Assembly: GCF_003177035.1 (NCBI RefSeq)
Contig: NZ_CP029488.1
Coordinates: forward strand, 1,984,001 to 2,048,000
Direction: 5' to 3'
DNA: 64,000 bases
Source of the DNA: Salinisphaera sp. LB1
GTDB lineage: Bacteria; Pseudomonadota; Gammaproteobacteria; Nevskiales; Salinisphaeraceae
This document shows, piece by piece, positions 16,671-26,598 of the stretch; within the stretch, counting starts at the first letter, position 1; each line of letters starts with the position of its first letter. The notes under the pieces were generated by a model that saw only the letters and a list, made by a program, of their open reading frames with translations, did not search any database and was not told the DNA's origin. The translations under genes were made by a program, and so were the position numbers.

Positions 16671-18659
16671 ATGGATATTTTTGGCAAGCTCACGATCCAC
16701 GCGATCCCCTACGACAACGCGATCATCTTCAGTGCCGACATCCTCATGGCGGTGGTCGGGCTGTCGGTCATCGCCGGCATCACCTATTTCGGTCAGTGGA
16801 AGTATCTCTACAAGGAGTGGCTGACTTCGGTCGACCACAAGAAGATCGGCGTGATGTACATCATCATCGCCTTCGTCTTCTTGCTCCGCGGCTTCGTCGA
16901 CGCGTTGATGATGCGCGCCCAGCAGGCCTTCGCCGGCCCCGGCATGTCCGGTTATCTGCCAGCCGGGCACTTCGCGGAGCTGTTCACCGGCCACGGCACC
17001 ATGATGATCTTCTTCGTGGGCATGCCGTTCCTGATCGGCCTGATGAATATCGCGGTACCGACGCAGATTGGTGCGCGCGATGTGGCCTTTCCGTATGTCA
17101 ATTCGATCAGCCTGTGGCTCACTGCCTCTGCTGGCCTGCTGGTGATGGCATCGCTGGCGATCGGTCAGTTTTCTGAGGCGGGCTGGACCGGGTACGCGCC
17201 ATATTCGGAGTTGTCGGCCAGCCCGAGCGTCGGCGTGGACTACTGGATCTGGGCATTGCAGATCTCGGGTATCGGTACCACTCTGACCGGCATCAATTTT
17301 TTCGTCACTATCATCAAGGAGCGTGCGCCGGGCATGACGTTCATGCGCATGCCGATCTTCACCTGGACCACGCTCTGCACCAATATCCTGATGGTGCTGG
17401 CCTTCCCGGCACTGACCGTGGTGCTGGCGCTACTCACGCTGGATCGCTACGTCGGCACGCATTTCTTCACGTCGGGCGGCGGCGGCAACCAGATGATGTA
17501 CGTGAATATGTTCTGGGTGTGGGGTCATCCGGAGGTTTACATTCTGGTTCTGCCGGCCTTCGGGGTGTTCTCGGAAGTAGTCGCGACCTACTCCAACAAA
17601 CGTGTGTTCGGCTACAAATCGCTGGTCGGGGCGACCATCGTGATCGCGCTGCTGTCGTTCACCGTCTGGGTGCATCACTTCTTCACCATGGGCCAGGACG
17701 CTACGCGCAACTCCATCTTCGCGATCGCGACCATGGTCATCGGCGTGCCCACCGGGGTGAAGATCTACAACTGGCTGTTCACGATGTTCCGCGGGCGGAT
17801 CTCGTTCAACCTGCCGATCCTGTGGACGTTGAGTTTCATCATCACCTTCACTATCGGCGGCATGACGGGTGTGATGCTGGCCATCCCCGGTATCGACTTC
17901 AAGATGCATAACAGCCTGTTCCTGGTGGCGCACTTTCATAACGTGCTGATCCCGGGAATGCTGTTCGGTCTGTTCGCCGGTTACCACTACTGGTTCCCGA
18001 AGGCCTTCGGCTTCCGGCTGGACGAAAAATGGGGCCGGCGTTCCTTCTGGGGCTGGACCATCGGCTTCTATCTCGCCTTCATGCCGTTGTATGTGCTGGG
18101 CCTGATGGGTATGCCGCGCCGAATGGTCACCTACGACGACCCGGCCTGGCAGCCATTTCTCATCGTGGCCGCCATCGGGGCCCTGGTCGTGCTGTTCGGT
18201 GTGGTCAGCATGGTCATTCAGTTGATCGTGAGTGTGCTTAATCGCGAACAGCTGCGTGACGTGACTGGCGACCCCTGGAACGGGCGGACGCTGGAATGGT
18301 CGCTGTCCTCGCCGCCGCCGGAATACAACTTCGCGGTGATTCCCCGCGTGGAAGGGCGTGATGCGTTCACCGCCATGAAGGAGGCCGGTCAGGCCTACAA
18401 GCGGCCGGCGCAGTACAACGATATCCACATGCCCAAGAACACCGTGGCCGGCTTCCTTATCGGTGCGTTGTCGTTCTTCCTCGGCTTCGGGCTGATCTGG
18501 CATATCTGGTGGATGGGCATCGCCTCGGCGCTGGGCATGCTGGCGACCGTGATTATTCGCGGTTGCCAGGATGACGTCGGCTTCATCATCCCGGCCGCCG
18601 AGGTGGAGCGCGTCGAGAATGAGCGCTATCGCAAGTTGCAGGAAGCCGGCGTCGCCTAG
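16671..18659 (+). CDS. cyoB: Cytochrome bo3 ubiquinol oxidase subunit I
   Basis: Catalytic haem-copper subunit, 662 residues, ~15 membrane helices. It reduces O2 to water and pumps protons. The CuB/haem motifs are visible: WVWGHPEVYILVLPAF (CuB His and cross-linked Tyr), VHHFFTMGQD (two CuB His), and LVAHFHNVLIPG (haem o3 and haem b His). The low-spin haem ligand region is FTGHGTMMIFF. Follows cyoA by 36 bp. Confidence 0.96.
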   Translation: MDIFGKLTIHAIPYDNAIIFSADILMAVVGLSVIAGITYFGQWKYLYKEWLTSVDHKKIGVMYIIIAFVFLLRGFVDALMMRAQQAFAGPGMSGYLPAGHFAELFTGHGTMMIFFVGMPFLIGLMNIAVPTQIGARDVAFPYVNSISLWLTASAGLLVMASLAIGQFSEAGWTGYAPYSELSASPSVGVDYWIWALQISGIGTTLTGINFFVTIIKERAPGMTFMRMPIFTWTTLCTNILMVLAFPALTVVLALLTLDRYVGTHFFTSGGGGNQMMYVNMFWVWGHPEVYILVLPAFGVFSEVVATYSNKRVFGYKSLVGATIVIALLSFTVWVHHFFTMGQDATRNSIFAIATMVIGVPTGVKIYNWLFTMFRGRISFNLPILWTLSFIITFTIGGMTGVMLAIPGIDFKMHNSLFLVAHFHNVLIPGMLFGLFAGYHYWFPKAFGFRLDEKWGRRSFWGWTIGFYLAFMPLYVLGLMGMPRRMVTYDDPAWQPFLIVAAIGALVVLFGVVSMVIQLIVSVLNREQLRDVTGDPWNGRTLEWSLSSPPPEYNFAVIPRVEGRDAFTAMKEAGQAYKRPAQYNDIHMPKNTVAGFLIGALSFFLGFGLIWHIWWMGIASALGMLATVIIRGCQDDVGFIIPAAEVERVENERYRKLQEAGVA

Positions 18660-18712
18660 GGCCGCGCCGCAGCCCTGTCTTTTCAGATTTTCGTGAGCGA
18701 TTTGGAACAACT

Positions 18713-19318
18713 ATGACGAGTCATGCCGCCGGCGCCAACGACGTTCAAGCGGCATCCAGCCCGAACACCTTGGTGAACTTCGGGTTCTGGGTGTATCTCA
18801 TGAGCGACGTGATCATCTTCTCGATGCTGTTCACGATGTTCGTGACCGTATCCGATCACTACAACGGCGGTCCCTCGGGTCGCGATCTGTTCGAGTTGCG
18901 CGATGTCTTCTTCGAGACGATGGCGCTGCTGTTTTCCAGCATCACCTTTGGTATGGCGCTGCTGTCCGTGCACGCCCGGCGCAAGTCGCAGGTATTGCTG
19001 TGGTTGCTGATTACCTTCGTATTCGGCGCCCTGTTCGTGGGGCTCGAAGTGCGCGAGTTCCTGGGACTGGTCGCGGAAGGGGCCGGCCCATGGAGCAGCG
19101 CCTTCCTGTCGGCGTTCTTCACGCTGGTCGGTACGCACGGTACGCACGTGACCTTCGGCCTGATCTGGATCGCGGTCATGATCGGGCAGGTGGCAATCAA
19201 GGGGGTAACGGCGCCGGTGGCTTCGCGCTTGTTGCGTCTGGCGCTTTTCTGGCATTTCCTGGACATCGTGTGGATCGCGGTGTTCTCGACGGTCTATCTT
19301 TCGGGGTTCATGCAATGA
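18713..19318 (+). CDS. cyoC: Cytochrome bo3 ubiquinol oxidase subunit III
   Basis: 201 residues with five membrane helices, the normal size. GFWVYLMSDVIIFSMLFTMF is the conserved first helix and GTHGTHVTFGLIWI a conserved internal motif. The stop TGA at 19316-19318 overlaps the ATG of cyoD. Confidence 0.94.
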   Translation: MTSHAAGANDVQAASSPNTLVNFGFWVYLMSDVIIFSMLFTMFVTVSDHYNGGPSGRDLFELRDVFFETMALLFSSITFGMALLSVHARRKSQVLLWLLITFVFGALFVGLEVREFLGLVAEGAGPWSSAFLSAFFTLVGTHGTHVTFGLIWIAVMIGQVAIKGVTAPVASRLLRLALFWHFLDIVWIAVFSTVYLSGFMQ

Positions 19319-19650
19319 GCACGTCCAGCCATGACATTCGACTCGGCGGTCTGAATCTCAAGACCTATCTGACCGGTTTCGTCCTTGCGTTGATCCTCAC
19401 GGCCATTCCCTTCGGCGCGGTGGCTTTCGGTTGGCTGTCAGCGGGTGCCACGCTGATTCTCATTGCGGCCGCGGCCGTGGTCCAGATCCTGGTGCATATG
19501 TATTTCTTCCTGCACCTGGATTTCTCCGAGGAGCATGCCTGGAACGCCGGATCGGGCGCGTTCTGTATCGTGATTTTGGCGATTCTGGTCGGCGGCACAC
19601 TCTGGCTGATGTACAGCCTCGAAATGCGTACGATGATGGGCGGCGGCTGA
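19315..19650 (+). CDS. cyoD: Cytochrome bo3 ubiquinol oxidase subunit IV
   Basis: 111 residues, three membrane helices, with the typical IVQILVHMYFFLHLDFS-like segment (VVQILVHMYFFLHLD). ATG 19315 overlaps the cyoC stop (ATGA), so a longer upstream extension of the frame inside cyoC is not coding. No cyoE (haem O synthase) follows, so haem O must be made from a gene elsewhere. Confidence 0.93.
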   Translation: MSTSSHDIRLGGLNLKTYLTGFVLALILTAIPFGAVAFGWLSAGATLILIAAAAVVQILVHMYFFLHLDFSEEHAWNAGSGAFCIVILAILVGGTLWLMYSLEMRTMMGGG

Positions 19651-19660
19651 TCCGCGATAT

Positions 19661-19683
19661 GGTCGGCCTTCGAGTGGCCGGCC
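19661..19683 (+). terminator. Hairpin after cyoD
   Basis: GGTCGGCC, loop TTCGAGT, GGCCGGCC, followed by GTTGTCT. The 8-bp GC-rich stem with a weak T-rich tail is the likely end of the cyo transcript. The rest of 19684-20021 (~340 bases) shows no gene, repeat or site I can support. Confidence 0.55.
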
Positions 19684-20021
19684 GTTGTCTCGCGCGCCAG
19701 TCAGTATGCCGGGCGCGCCGCCTGCGACGTGGCTGACATACGTACAGGTACGTTCGATATGGCGGTCATCGGCCTGCAATGCGGGTGGCTCGCGCAGGCT
19801 TGCCGCGCGCTACGAGCGCCCGGTGTCAAAGCGATGAGGCATTGACGCAAGGTGGACGGCCAGAACAGCTCGGGCTCGCTTGCTTGGGCCGCGCGATACG
19901 CCGCCGTCGGCAAGCGGGCCCTGTTGACGCGCCGTGTTCGTCGGCGCGCTGAATATTTTGCGAATCCAGGACGTTTTCCAGCCCGTTCGTCCGATAGGCC
20001 GATCGTGTGCGACCTTCGGCC

Positions 20022-21536
20022 TCAGTCGATATCGCGTAGCGCCGGATACAGGCGGGTAAAGCGCGCGTAGCGCGGCGCGTATTCCGCGACCAGTTCGGCA
20101 TCGGGCGCTTCGAAGTGCTCGGGCGCCGAAACCATGGCGGCGACCGCTGCATCCACATTCGCGTGTACGCCCGCGCCAACGGCCGCCAGTACGGTGGCGC
20201 CGTAGGCCGGGCCTTCCTGGTCCTGCTGGACCGCGACGGGCTTGTTCAGCACGGCGGCGAGAATACGGCGCCAGACGTCGCTATGCGCGCCGCCGCCGCC
20301 GAGAATGAGCTTGTCGGGCATCACGCCCTGGGCCTCGATGCGAACCAGGGAGTCGCGCAGGGAGAACGCCACGCCTTCCAGGATGGCGCGCACCATGTGC
20401 CGCCGGTCGTGCGACAGCGTCAGGCCGATCCAGGCGCCGCGCGCGTTCGGGTCCATGTGCGGTGTGCGCTCACCGGCGAGATAGGGCAGGAAATACAGGT
20501 CGTCCGCGCCCGGGGGGGCGGTATCGGCTTCGGCTGCGAGCAACTCATGCAGATTGCGCCCCAGGCGCTGGGCGACCGCGGCTTCGTCGCTGGCGATACG
20601 GTCGGCGAACCACTGCAGGCTGCCGCCCGAGGCCAGCGAGACGCCCATCAGGTGATAGGCGCCCGGCACCGCGTGACAGAAGCAATGCAGCTCGCCGCTG
20701 GTGTCCGGTGTCGCCGATTCGCTATGCGCGAAGACCACGCCCGAGGTGCCGACCGATACGAAGGCCACCCCGGTCTTGACGATGCCACCGCCCACCGCCG
20801 CCGCCGCGTTGTCGCCGGCCCCGGCGACGATCGGCGTGCCGGCGGCCAGTCCGGTCGTATTCGCGCCAGTCGCTGAAACCTCGGCTGTCACCTCGGGGCT
20901 TTCAAAGACTTGCGGCAACCACGCGCGTGGGATGTCGAGCGCGGTCAGCACCTCATCGGACCAATCGCGCGCCTGCAGATCCAGCAGCAGGGTGCCGGCG
21001 GCGTCGGAGACATCGGTCGCGAACGCGCCGGACAGCCGATAGCGGATATAGTCCTTGGGCAGGAGCACATGGGCCAGCCGCGCGTAATGTTCGGGCTCGT
21101 TATCGCGCAGCCACAGGATCTTGGGCGCCTGAAAGCCGGTCAGCGCCGGATTGCCGGTGATGCGCCGCAACTTCTCGCTGCCGACGTCGCGCTCGATCGT
21201 CTCGCAGGCCGCCCCCGTGCGTTGATCGTTCCACAGAATGGCCGGGCGGATGACCTCGCCTGCGGCGTCCAGAAAGACCGCGCCGTGCATCTGGCCGGTC
21301 AGCCCGATCGCTGCAATCGGCTTATCGGCGTCGGCAACCAGTCGCTGCAGCACGGTTTCGGCCGCGGCCCACCACGATTGCGGATCCTGCTCGGTCCAGC
21401 CCGGCCGTGGCACGAGCAGGGGATAGTCGCCCGAGGCACGGGCGATGACCCGGCCGGCCTCGTCGACCAGCACGCCCTTTGCACTGCTGGTGCCAATATC
21501 GAGACCAATGAAAAGTTTGCGCGCGTCGCCGACCAT
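20022..21536 (-). CDS. xylB: Xylulokinase
   Basis: FGGY-family kinase, 504 residues, that phosphorylates D-xylulose to xylulose-5-phosphate. The N-terminal phosphate loop is FIGLDIGTSSAKGVLVDEAG. The FGGY signature region is in GVSLASGGSLQWFAD and GERTPHMDPNARGAWIGL. The ADP-binding LGGGGAHSDVWRRILA is near the C-terminus. I choose ATG 21536, which has GAGGAG nine bases upstream; a GTG at 21557 lies upstream of that ribosome site. It is divergent from the transaldolase gene and fits a locus that turns arabitol or xylitol-type polyols into xylulose. Confidence 0.92.
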   Translation of the reverse strand: MVGDARKLFIGLDIGTSSAKGVLVDEAGRVIARASGDYPLLVPRPGWTEQDPQSWWAAAETVLQRLVADADKPIAAIGLTGQMHGAVFLDAAGEVIRPAILWNDQRTGAACETIERDVGSEKLRRITGNPALTGFQAPKILWLRDNEPEHYARLAHVLLPKDYIRYRLSGAFATDVSDAAGTLLLDLQARDWSDEVLTALDIPRAWLPQVFESPEVTAEVSATGANTTGLAAGTPIVAGAGDNAAAAVGGGIVKTGVAFVSVGTSGVVFAHSESATPDTSGELHCFCHAVPGAYHLMGVSLASGGSLQWFADRIASDEAAVAQRLGRNLHELLAAEADTAPPGADDLYFLPYLAGERTPHMDPNARGAWIGLTLSHDRRHMVRAILEGVAFSLRDSLVRIEAQGVMPDKLILGGGGAHSDVWRRILAAVLNKPVAVQQDQEGPAYGATVLAAVGAGVHANVDAAVAAMVSAPEHFEAPDAELVAEYAPRYARFTRLYPALRDID

Positions 21537-21572
21537 TGGGGCATTCTCCTCGTGCACGGGTTTGCGTTAACT

Positions 21573-21586
21573 TGCCATATTTGGCA
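21573..21586. promoter_or_regulatory. Small inverted repeat upstream of xylB
   Basis: TGCCA-TATT-TGGCA, 37 bp before the xylB start, in the divergent interval between xylB and the transaldolase gene. It could be an operator for the polyol locus. No regulator gene of that locus is in the window, so this is weak. Confidence 0.35.
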
Positions 21587-21707
21587 CGGGCGATGATGGC
21601 GTTATGCTGAAGGCCCAGGCCCAAACCGGTTATTCTGGCCGAAACCATACACTAGGCGCACATGCTCCGTGCGCCCCTCGGCTCGATAAATCAGCAAAGG
21701 ATCCACC

Positions 21708-22364
21708 ATGAAATTCTTCGTCGATACCGCCAACGTGGACGAAATCCGCGAACTTGCCGACATGGGCATGCTCGATGGCGTGACCACCAACCCCAGCCTG
21801 ATCAACAAGGCGGGCAAGGACTTCATCGAGACCATCACCGAAATCTGCAAGATCATCGACGGTCCGGTGAGTGCGGAAGTGGCCGCCACCGACTACGAGA
21901 CGATGATGAAGGAGGGCGAGAAGCTCGCCACCATCGCGGACAACGTCTGTGTGAAAGTGCCGCTGACCCCGGCCGGCCTCAAGGTCGGCAAGCACCTGGT
22001 CGATAGCGGTCAGGAAATCAATGTCACGTTGTGTTTCTCTGCCGCCCAGGCCTTGTTGGCCGCCAAGATCGGCGCGACTTATGTATCGCCGTTCATCGGC
22101 CGTCTGGACGACATCGGTCAGGAAGGCATGCAGCTGATTCGTGACATCAACGCGATCTACAGCAGCTACGACCACATCAATACCCAGGTCCTGGCCGCCT
22201 CGGTGCGCGGCGCCCAGCACGTGGTGCAGGCCGCGCTGGCCGGCGCCGACGTGGTCACCGTGCCGCCGGCTGTGCTGCACCAGATGTTCAAGCATCCGCT
22301 GACCGACAACGGTCTCGAGAAGTTCGTCTCCGACTGGAAGGCGACGGGGCAGTCGATTCTGTAA
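21708..22364 (+). CDS. Transaldolase, small (FSA/TalC) type
   Basis: 218-residue class I aldolase of the short transaldolase/fructose-6-phosphate aldolase family. The Schiff-base Lys is K83 in [11 protein letters not shown]. Two positions that separate the activities can be read. E57 in SAEVAAT and F129 in [11 protein letters not shown] are the residues of transaldolases, where true fructose-6-phosphate aldolases have Gln and Tyr. Transaldolase activity is therefore the better call. AAAGGA lies before ATG 21708. It starts the rightward polyol operon and links xylulose-5-P and fructose-6-P metabolism. Confidence 0.88.
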   Translation: MKFFVDTANVDEIRELADMGMLDGVTTNPSLINKAGKDFIETITEICKIIDGPVSAEVAATDYETMMKEGEKLATIADNVCVKVPLTPAGLKVGKHLVDSGQEINVTLCFSAAQALLAAKIGATYVSPFIGRLDDIGQEGMQLIRDINAIYSSYDHINTQVLAASVRGAQHVVQAALAGADVVTVPPAVLHQMFKHPLTDNGLEKFVSDWKATGQSIL

Positions 22365-22373
22365 AGAACCTCG

Positions 22374-22403
22374 GCGTTCCGCGCGCGCTGTCGCGCGGAA
22401 CGC
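22374..22403 (+). terminator. GC-rich hairpin after the transaldolase gene
   Basis: Arms GCGTTCCGCGC and GCGCGGAACGC, 11 perfect base pairs around an 8-base loop, without a T-run. It lies between the transaldolase and first kinase genes. It may protect the upstream mRNA or reduce read-through rather than terminate fully. Confidence 0.5.
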
Positions 22404-22452
22404 AGCCCATCGCTAGCCTGAGCGCCTCCCCAGCCACGGACCGCATTTGCCC

Positions 22453-23388
22453 ATGACCGATATCGTGACCTTCGGCGAGGTGCTCGCCGAATTCATGGCC
22501 ACCCGGATGAATCAGAGCCTCGGCGAGGCCGGGCAATTCGCCGGCCCTTATCCCGGCGGCGCGCCGGCCATCTTCATTGACCAGGCGGCCAAGCTGGGCT
22601 CGACCGCGGCCCTGGTCAGTGCGGTGGGGGATGACGCCTTCGGGCGCATGCTCGTCGAACGCCTGAAGGCCGACGGCGTGGATACGTCGTCGATCGCCAC
22701 GCTGGCGGACGAGACCACGGCGAGTGCCTTCGTGACTTATTACGACGACGGCTCGCGGGATTTCATCTTCAATATCGCCAACGGCGCCTGTGCGAAGATC
22801 GCCGAATCCCAGTTCAGTCCGGTGCTCAAGGGCTGCAAGCTGTTTCATGTCGCCGGTACGGCGTTGTTCTCCGAACACATGATCGCGCTCGCCCGGACCG
22901 CGATCGATCAGGTCAAGGCTGGCGGCGGCCGGATTTCGTTCGATCCCAACGTGCGCAAGGAAATGCTCGACAGGCCCGGTGTGCGCGAGGCGCTGACCGG
23001 CCTGCTGTCGTCGACCGACATTCTGCTGCCCAGCGACAGCGAGTTGAACGTGCTCGTGGAACGCGCGGCCGAGGATGACGCCGTGGCGCGTGCCTTCGAG
23101 CTCGGTGTCGGCGAGGTCGTGCTCAAGCGCGGCGGCGAGGGCTGTCGTTATTACGACGACAGCGGTATGCGCGAACTCCCTGGCTTCAAGGTCGAGGAAG
23201 TCGACCCCACCGGCGCCGGCGATTCCTTCGGCGCGACGTTCTGCACACTGCGCAGCCAGGGCATGGCGGCGGCCGATGCGCTGGTCTATGCCAATGCCGC
23301 GGGGGCGAGTGCGGTGTCCCGGCAGGGCGCTATGGAAGGCACCTCCACTCGAGCCGAACTCGATCGCTTTATTGCGGATCGTGCCTGA
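22453..23388 (+). CDS. PfkB-family sugar kinase, first copy
   Basis: Ribokinase-fold kinase of 311 residues. Start ATG 22453 ([16 protein letters not shown]); a TTG two codons upstream is unlikely. The substrate-side motif is [19 protein letters not shown], and the ATP-site signature with catalytic Asp is [17 protein letters not shown]. The pattern resembles fructokinase, 2-keto-3-deoxygluconate kinase and tagatose kinase branches; the sequence alone does not decide. With mannitol 2-dehydrogenase in the same locus, fructose phosphorylation is the most useful activity. A diverged paralogue follows at 23520. Confidence 0.82.
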   Translation: MTDIVTFGEVLAEFMATRMNQSLGEAGQFAGPYPGGAPAIFIDQAAKLGSTAALVSAVGDDAFGRMLVERLKADGVDTSSIATLADETTASAFVTYYDDGSRDFIFNIANGACAKIAESQFSPVLKGCKLFHVAGTALFSEHMIALARTAIDQVKAGGGRISFDPNVRKEMLDRPGVREALTGLLSSTDILLPSDSELNVLVERAAEDDAVARAFELGVGEVVLKRGGEGCRYYDDSGMRELPGFKVEEVDPTGAGDSFGATFCTLRSQGMAAADALVYANAAGASAVSRQGAMEGTSTRAELDRFIADRA

Positions 23389-23519
23389 GTGAGGGCGCGT
23401 TCTCGAATGCCTACCGGAAGTGGGTGCCGGTTCGAGAAGATCAGAAAACGGGGCGCTGTCACCCGGCGGCGAATCCTCAAATGCCGCGACATCGTTGGTC
23501 TGGAGTCTGGCAGTCGCTA

Positions 23520-24521
23520 ATGAATCAGATCGCTAGGACGGATAAGTCCATATTGGCGCCCGACGCGCTGGGGCCCACCGTGTCGATCGGCGAAATTCTC
23601 GTGGAGATCATGGCGAAAACGCCGGGGCAAGGATTTCTCGAGCGTCTGGATATGATTGGGCCGTTTGCCAGCGGCGCACCGGCTATCTTCATCGCGCAGT
23701 GCGCTCGAATCGGTGGGGCCGCCGGTATGATCGGAGCGGTGGGCGATGACGATTTCGGACGACTCAACACTGCTCGCCTGCAGCGCGACGGGGCCGATGT
23801 GTCGGCGATTTCCGTGGACGCTGAATACCCGACCGGCACCGCGTTCGTGCGTTATCGAATGGATGGCTCCCGTGATTTCGTCTACAACATCGCCCACTCG
23901 GCGGCTGCGCGAATTGGCTGGACAAAAGCGGTGGAGGCGTTGGTGGCGCGTGCCGGCCATCTGCATGTCATGGGCACGGTGCTGGCAATGCCGGGGGCCT
24001 GGGAGATTATCGAGCGCGCCGCTGCCCTTATCGTCGAACGCGGCGGCAGCATTTCGCTGGATCCCAACCTGCGCAAGGAGCTGGCGGTCGATGGTGAGAC
24101 GGCGGCGCGCTTCGATCGCCTGATCGCAATATCGGACCTGCTGTTGCCCTCGGGCGATGAGCTTGAGCGGGCGGCCGGTGTTGAGGGCGAAGACGAGGCC
24201 ATGAACACGCTTTTCGAAGGCGGTGTCGGCGAAGTGGTGCTTAAGCGCGGCGCCGGAGGCGCGAGTTTTTTCGCGAGCGATGGCGCGCGGGTCGATGCGC
24301 CGGCGTTCATGGTCGAGGAACTGGACCCAACAGGGGCGGGTGATTGTTTCGGCGGCGCGTATGTGGCTTGCCGACGTCTGGGGATGAGCGCCGCCGACGC
24401 CTTGCGCTACGCCAATGCTGCGGGTGCCCGAAACGTGACCTTCCGCGGGCCGATGGAGGGAGCAGCCACGCGAGCGGAGCTTGACGAATTCATTCGGAAT
24501 ACGCCGACGAGGTCTGACTGA
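23520..24521 (+). CDS. PfkB-family sugar kinase, second copy (tagatose-kinase candidate)
   Basis: 333 residues from ATG 23520; an upstream extension to 23424 has no family match. Motifs parallel the first kinase: [20 protein letters not shown] and [18 protein letters not shown]. The C-terminal [16 protein letters not shown] matches [16 protein letters not shown] of the neighbour, so the two are ancient tandem paralogues. The stop TGA shares its last base with the ATG of the GatZ-type gene, so the two are tightly coupled. A D-tagatose kinase is the natural partner for a lone GatZ; this is inference. Confidence 0.78.
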   Translation: MNQIARTDKSILAPDALGPTVSIGEILVEIMAKTPGQGFLERLDMIGPFASGAPAIFIAQCARIGGAAGMIGAVGDDDFGRLNTARLQRDGADVSAISVDAEYPTGTAFVRYRMDGSRDFVYNIAHSAAARIGWTKAVEALVARAGHLHVMGTVLAMPGAWEIIERAAALIVERGGSISLDPNLRKELAVDGETAARFDRLIAISDLLLPSGDELERAAGVEGEDEAMNTLFEGGVGEVVLKRGAGGASFFASDGARVDAPAFMVEELDPTGAGDCFGGAYVACRRLGMSAADALRYANAAGARNVTFRGPMEGAATRAELDEFIRNTPTRSD

Positions 24522-25792
24522 TGCATGTCCAACTCAATCAACTGGCGCGATATCGCCGCGATGGCCTATCCCGCGGCATAACCTCGATCTGTTCGGCCCA
24601 TCCGATTGTGCTGCGCGCCGCGCTGCGGCACGGGCGCCGCAATGACAGCACGGTACTTATCGAAGCCACCTGCAATCAGGTCAATCATCGGGGCGGCTAC
24701 ACCGGCATGAAGCCCGCGGATTTCGCAGAGCTGGTCACGAAGATCGCCCGCGAAGAGGGGTGTCCCAGCGAGCAGGTAGTACTCGGCGGTGATCATCTCG
24801 GGCCGAACCCATGGCGCGATCAGCCCGCTGCCGAGGCAATGGCCGAAGCGGAATCGATGATTGCGGCCTACGTCGCCGCCGGTTTCCGCAAGATTCATCT
24901 GGATGCATCGATGGGCTGCGCGGGCGAGCCGAGCGCCCTGGATGATGAAACCACGGTAGAGCGCGCCACCCGCCTGGCGATCGTGGCCGAGGCCACGGCG
25001 CGTGACGCCGGGGGGCAGGCGCCGGTCTATATCATCGGCACCGAAGTGCCGCCGCCGGGCGGCGCTGATCATGCGTTGGCCTCCGTCGAGCCTACGGCGC
25101 CCGATGCGGCGCGCCGCACAATCGAAGTGCATCGGCGGGCATTCGAGTCGAAGGGTCTGGCAGCTGCGTTTGAACGGGTGATCGGTCTGGTTGTTCAGCC
25201 GGGTGTGGAGTTCGGCAATCGCAATGTCGTTCTCTATGACCGGCACCAGGCAGTTAATCTGATTCGTGTACTCGATCAGGAGCCGGGCCTGGTCTTCGAG
25301 GCGCATTCCACCGACTACCAGGGCGGCCCGCGGCTGGCCGAACTGGTCGCGGACGGTTTTGCGATTCTCAAGGTAGGGCCGGAGTTGACTTTCGTGTTGC
25401 GTGAAGCGCTCTACGGTCTGGATCTGATCGCCAGCGACCTGCTCCCCGATTACGGCGAGCGCCCGCTGTATACCGCGCTCGAGCGTTTGATGCAGGACAA
25501 ACCCGGCGACTGGACTCGTCACTACGATGGCAGTGCCGCCGAGCAGCGGATGCTTCGTCATTATTCGCTTTCGGACCGTATTCGCTATTACTGGGCGATG
25601 CCCGAGGCTCGCGCTGCGGTCGATCGGCTGATCGACGCCCTGTCGGGCCGTGCCGTGCCGAGGCCGCTGTTTTCGCAACATCTGCCGGGCGCGATCGAAT
25701 TCGCAGGTGAGCCGCTCGACCCGATGGCGGTCATGGTGTCCTACATCGAGCGGACAATGGCGCCGTATTGGCGAGCGTGCCACGCTGATTGA
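24521..25792 (+). CDS. GatZ/KbaZ-type protein (probable tagatose-6-phosphate 4-epimerase)
   Basis: 423 residues, matching E. coli GatZ/KbaZ (~420), described there as the non-catalytic subunit of class II tagatose-1,6-bisphosphate aldolase. Typical segments are HPIVLRAALRHG, LIEATCNQVNHRGGYTGMKP, LGGDHLGPNPWR, FRKIHLDASMGCAG and FEAHSTDYQ, and FAILKVGPELTFVLREAL. No GatY/KbaY partner gene is present. From memory, lone GatZ relatives in Agrobacterium polyol pathways act as D-tagatose-6-phosphate 4-epimerases, giving fructose-6-P. The adjacent kinase and SDR genes fit that. Confidence 0.85.
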   Translation: MHVQLNQLARYRRDGLSRGITSICSAHPIVLRAALRHGRRNDSTVLIEATCNQVNHRGGYTGMKPADFAELVTKIAREEGCPSEQVVLGGDHLGPNPWRDQPAAEAMAEAESMIAAYVAAGFRKIHLDASMGCAGEPSALDDETTVERATRLAIVAEATARDAGGQAPVYIIGTEVPPPGGADHALASVEPTAPDAARRTIEVHRRAFESKGLAAAFERVIGLVVQPGVEFGNRNVVLYDRHQAVNLIRVLDQEPGLVFEAHSTDYQGGPRLAELVADGFAILKVGPELTFVLREALYGLDLIASDLLPDYGERPLYTALERLMQDKPGDWTRHYDGSAAEQRMLRHYSLSDRIRYYWAMPEARAAVDRLIDALSGRAVPRPLFSQHLPGAIEFAGEPLDPMAVMVSYIERTMAPYWRACHAD

Positions 25793-25869
25793 TGTGGCAC
25801 GGTGCGTCCCGATCGAAAAAGAACTAATTCTCGCATCGCGAGATTTTCAACAAATCACGGGGAACCAAC

Positions 25870-26598
25870 ATGGCGGAGGAACTGGCGGGCAAAGTGGCGG
25901 CGGTCACCGGGGCCGGCTCGGGGATTGGGCGGGCCAGTGCACAAGCCATGCTTGCCGCAGGGGCGCGTGTGGTACTCGTCGATCGCGATGAAGCCGCAAC
26001 GAACGCGATACGTGAGCAGTACGGTGAGAATGCGATCCCACTGACCATTGACCTGCTCGATCCGCAGGATTGCGCGACGCTGCTGCCGAAGATCCTCGAG
26101 GCTGCGGGTGGGCTCGATATCTTCCACGCTAACGCGGGCTCCTATATTGGCGGCGACCTGGTTGACGCGGATAACGCCGCCATCGATCGGATGATCAGTC
26201 TGAATGTCTCCACTGTTATGAAGAATGTGCATGACGTGCTCCCGCACATGATCGAGCAGGGGGCGGGCGATATTCTGGTCACCAGTTCGGTTGCCGGGCA
26301 CTATCCCGTGCCCTGGGAGTCTGTTTATTCCGCGTCGAAGTGGGCTATAACCAGCTTTGTTCAGACCGTGAGACGCCAGGCGAACAAGCACGGTGTGCGT
26401 GTCGGATCGGTCTCGCCGGGCCCGGTGAACAGTGCGCTGCTTGCCGACTGGCCCGAGGAGAATCTACGCAAGGCCGTGGAATCCGGCAGTATCATGGAGC
26501 CGGCCGAGATCGCGGAGGCCCTGATGTTCATGCTCACCCGCCCCCGTAATGTCACCGTTAGAGACGTGGTGATCCTGCCAACGAACTTCGACATCTAA
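25870..26598 (+). CDS. Ribitol 2-dehydrogenase-like SDR
   Basis: Short-chain dehydrogenase of 242 residues. The NAD fold is AAVTGAGSGIGRASAQAM with an acidic strand end LVDRDE, suggesting NAD preference. The catalytic set is Asn in SLNVSTVM, Ser in LVTSSVAGHYPVPWESVYSA, and Tyr-Lys in VYSASKW. The C-terminus RPRNVTVRDVVILPTNFDI and the DIFHANAGSYIGGD segment are very close to what I recall of enterobacterial ribitol dehydrogenase. The physiological polyol may be ribitol, altritol or another. The stop overlaps the ATG of the next SDR. Confidence 0.83.
   Translation: MAEELAGKVAAVTGAGSGIGRASAQAMLAAGARVVLVDRDEAATNAIREQYGENAIPLTIDLLDPQDCATLLPKILEAAGGLDIFHANAGSYIGGDLVDADNAAIDRMISLNVSTVMKNVHDVLPHMIEQGAGDILVTSSVAGHYPVPWESVYSASKWAITSFVQTVRRQANKHGVRVGSVSPGPVNSALLADWPEENLRKAVESGSIMEPAEIAEALMFMLTRPRNVTVRDVVILPTNFDI

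Noticed and set aside
21565-21600. Possible sigma-54 promoter before xylB (TGGCA-type motif)
   Set aside because: The GG-to-GC spacing is off by one base from the -24/-12 rule in the relevant direction.
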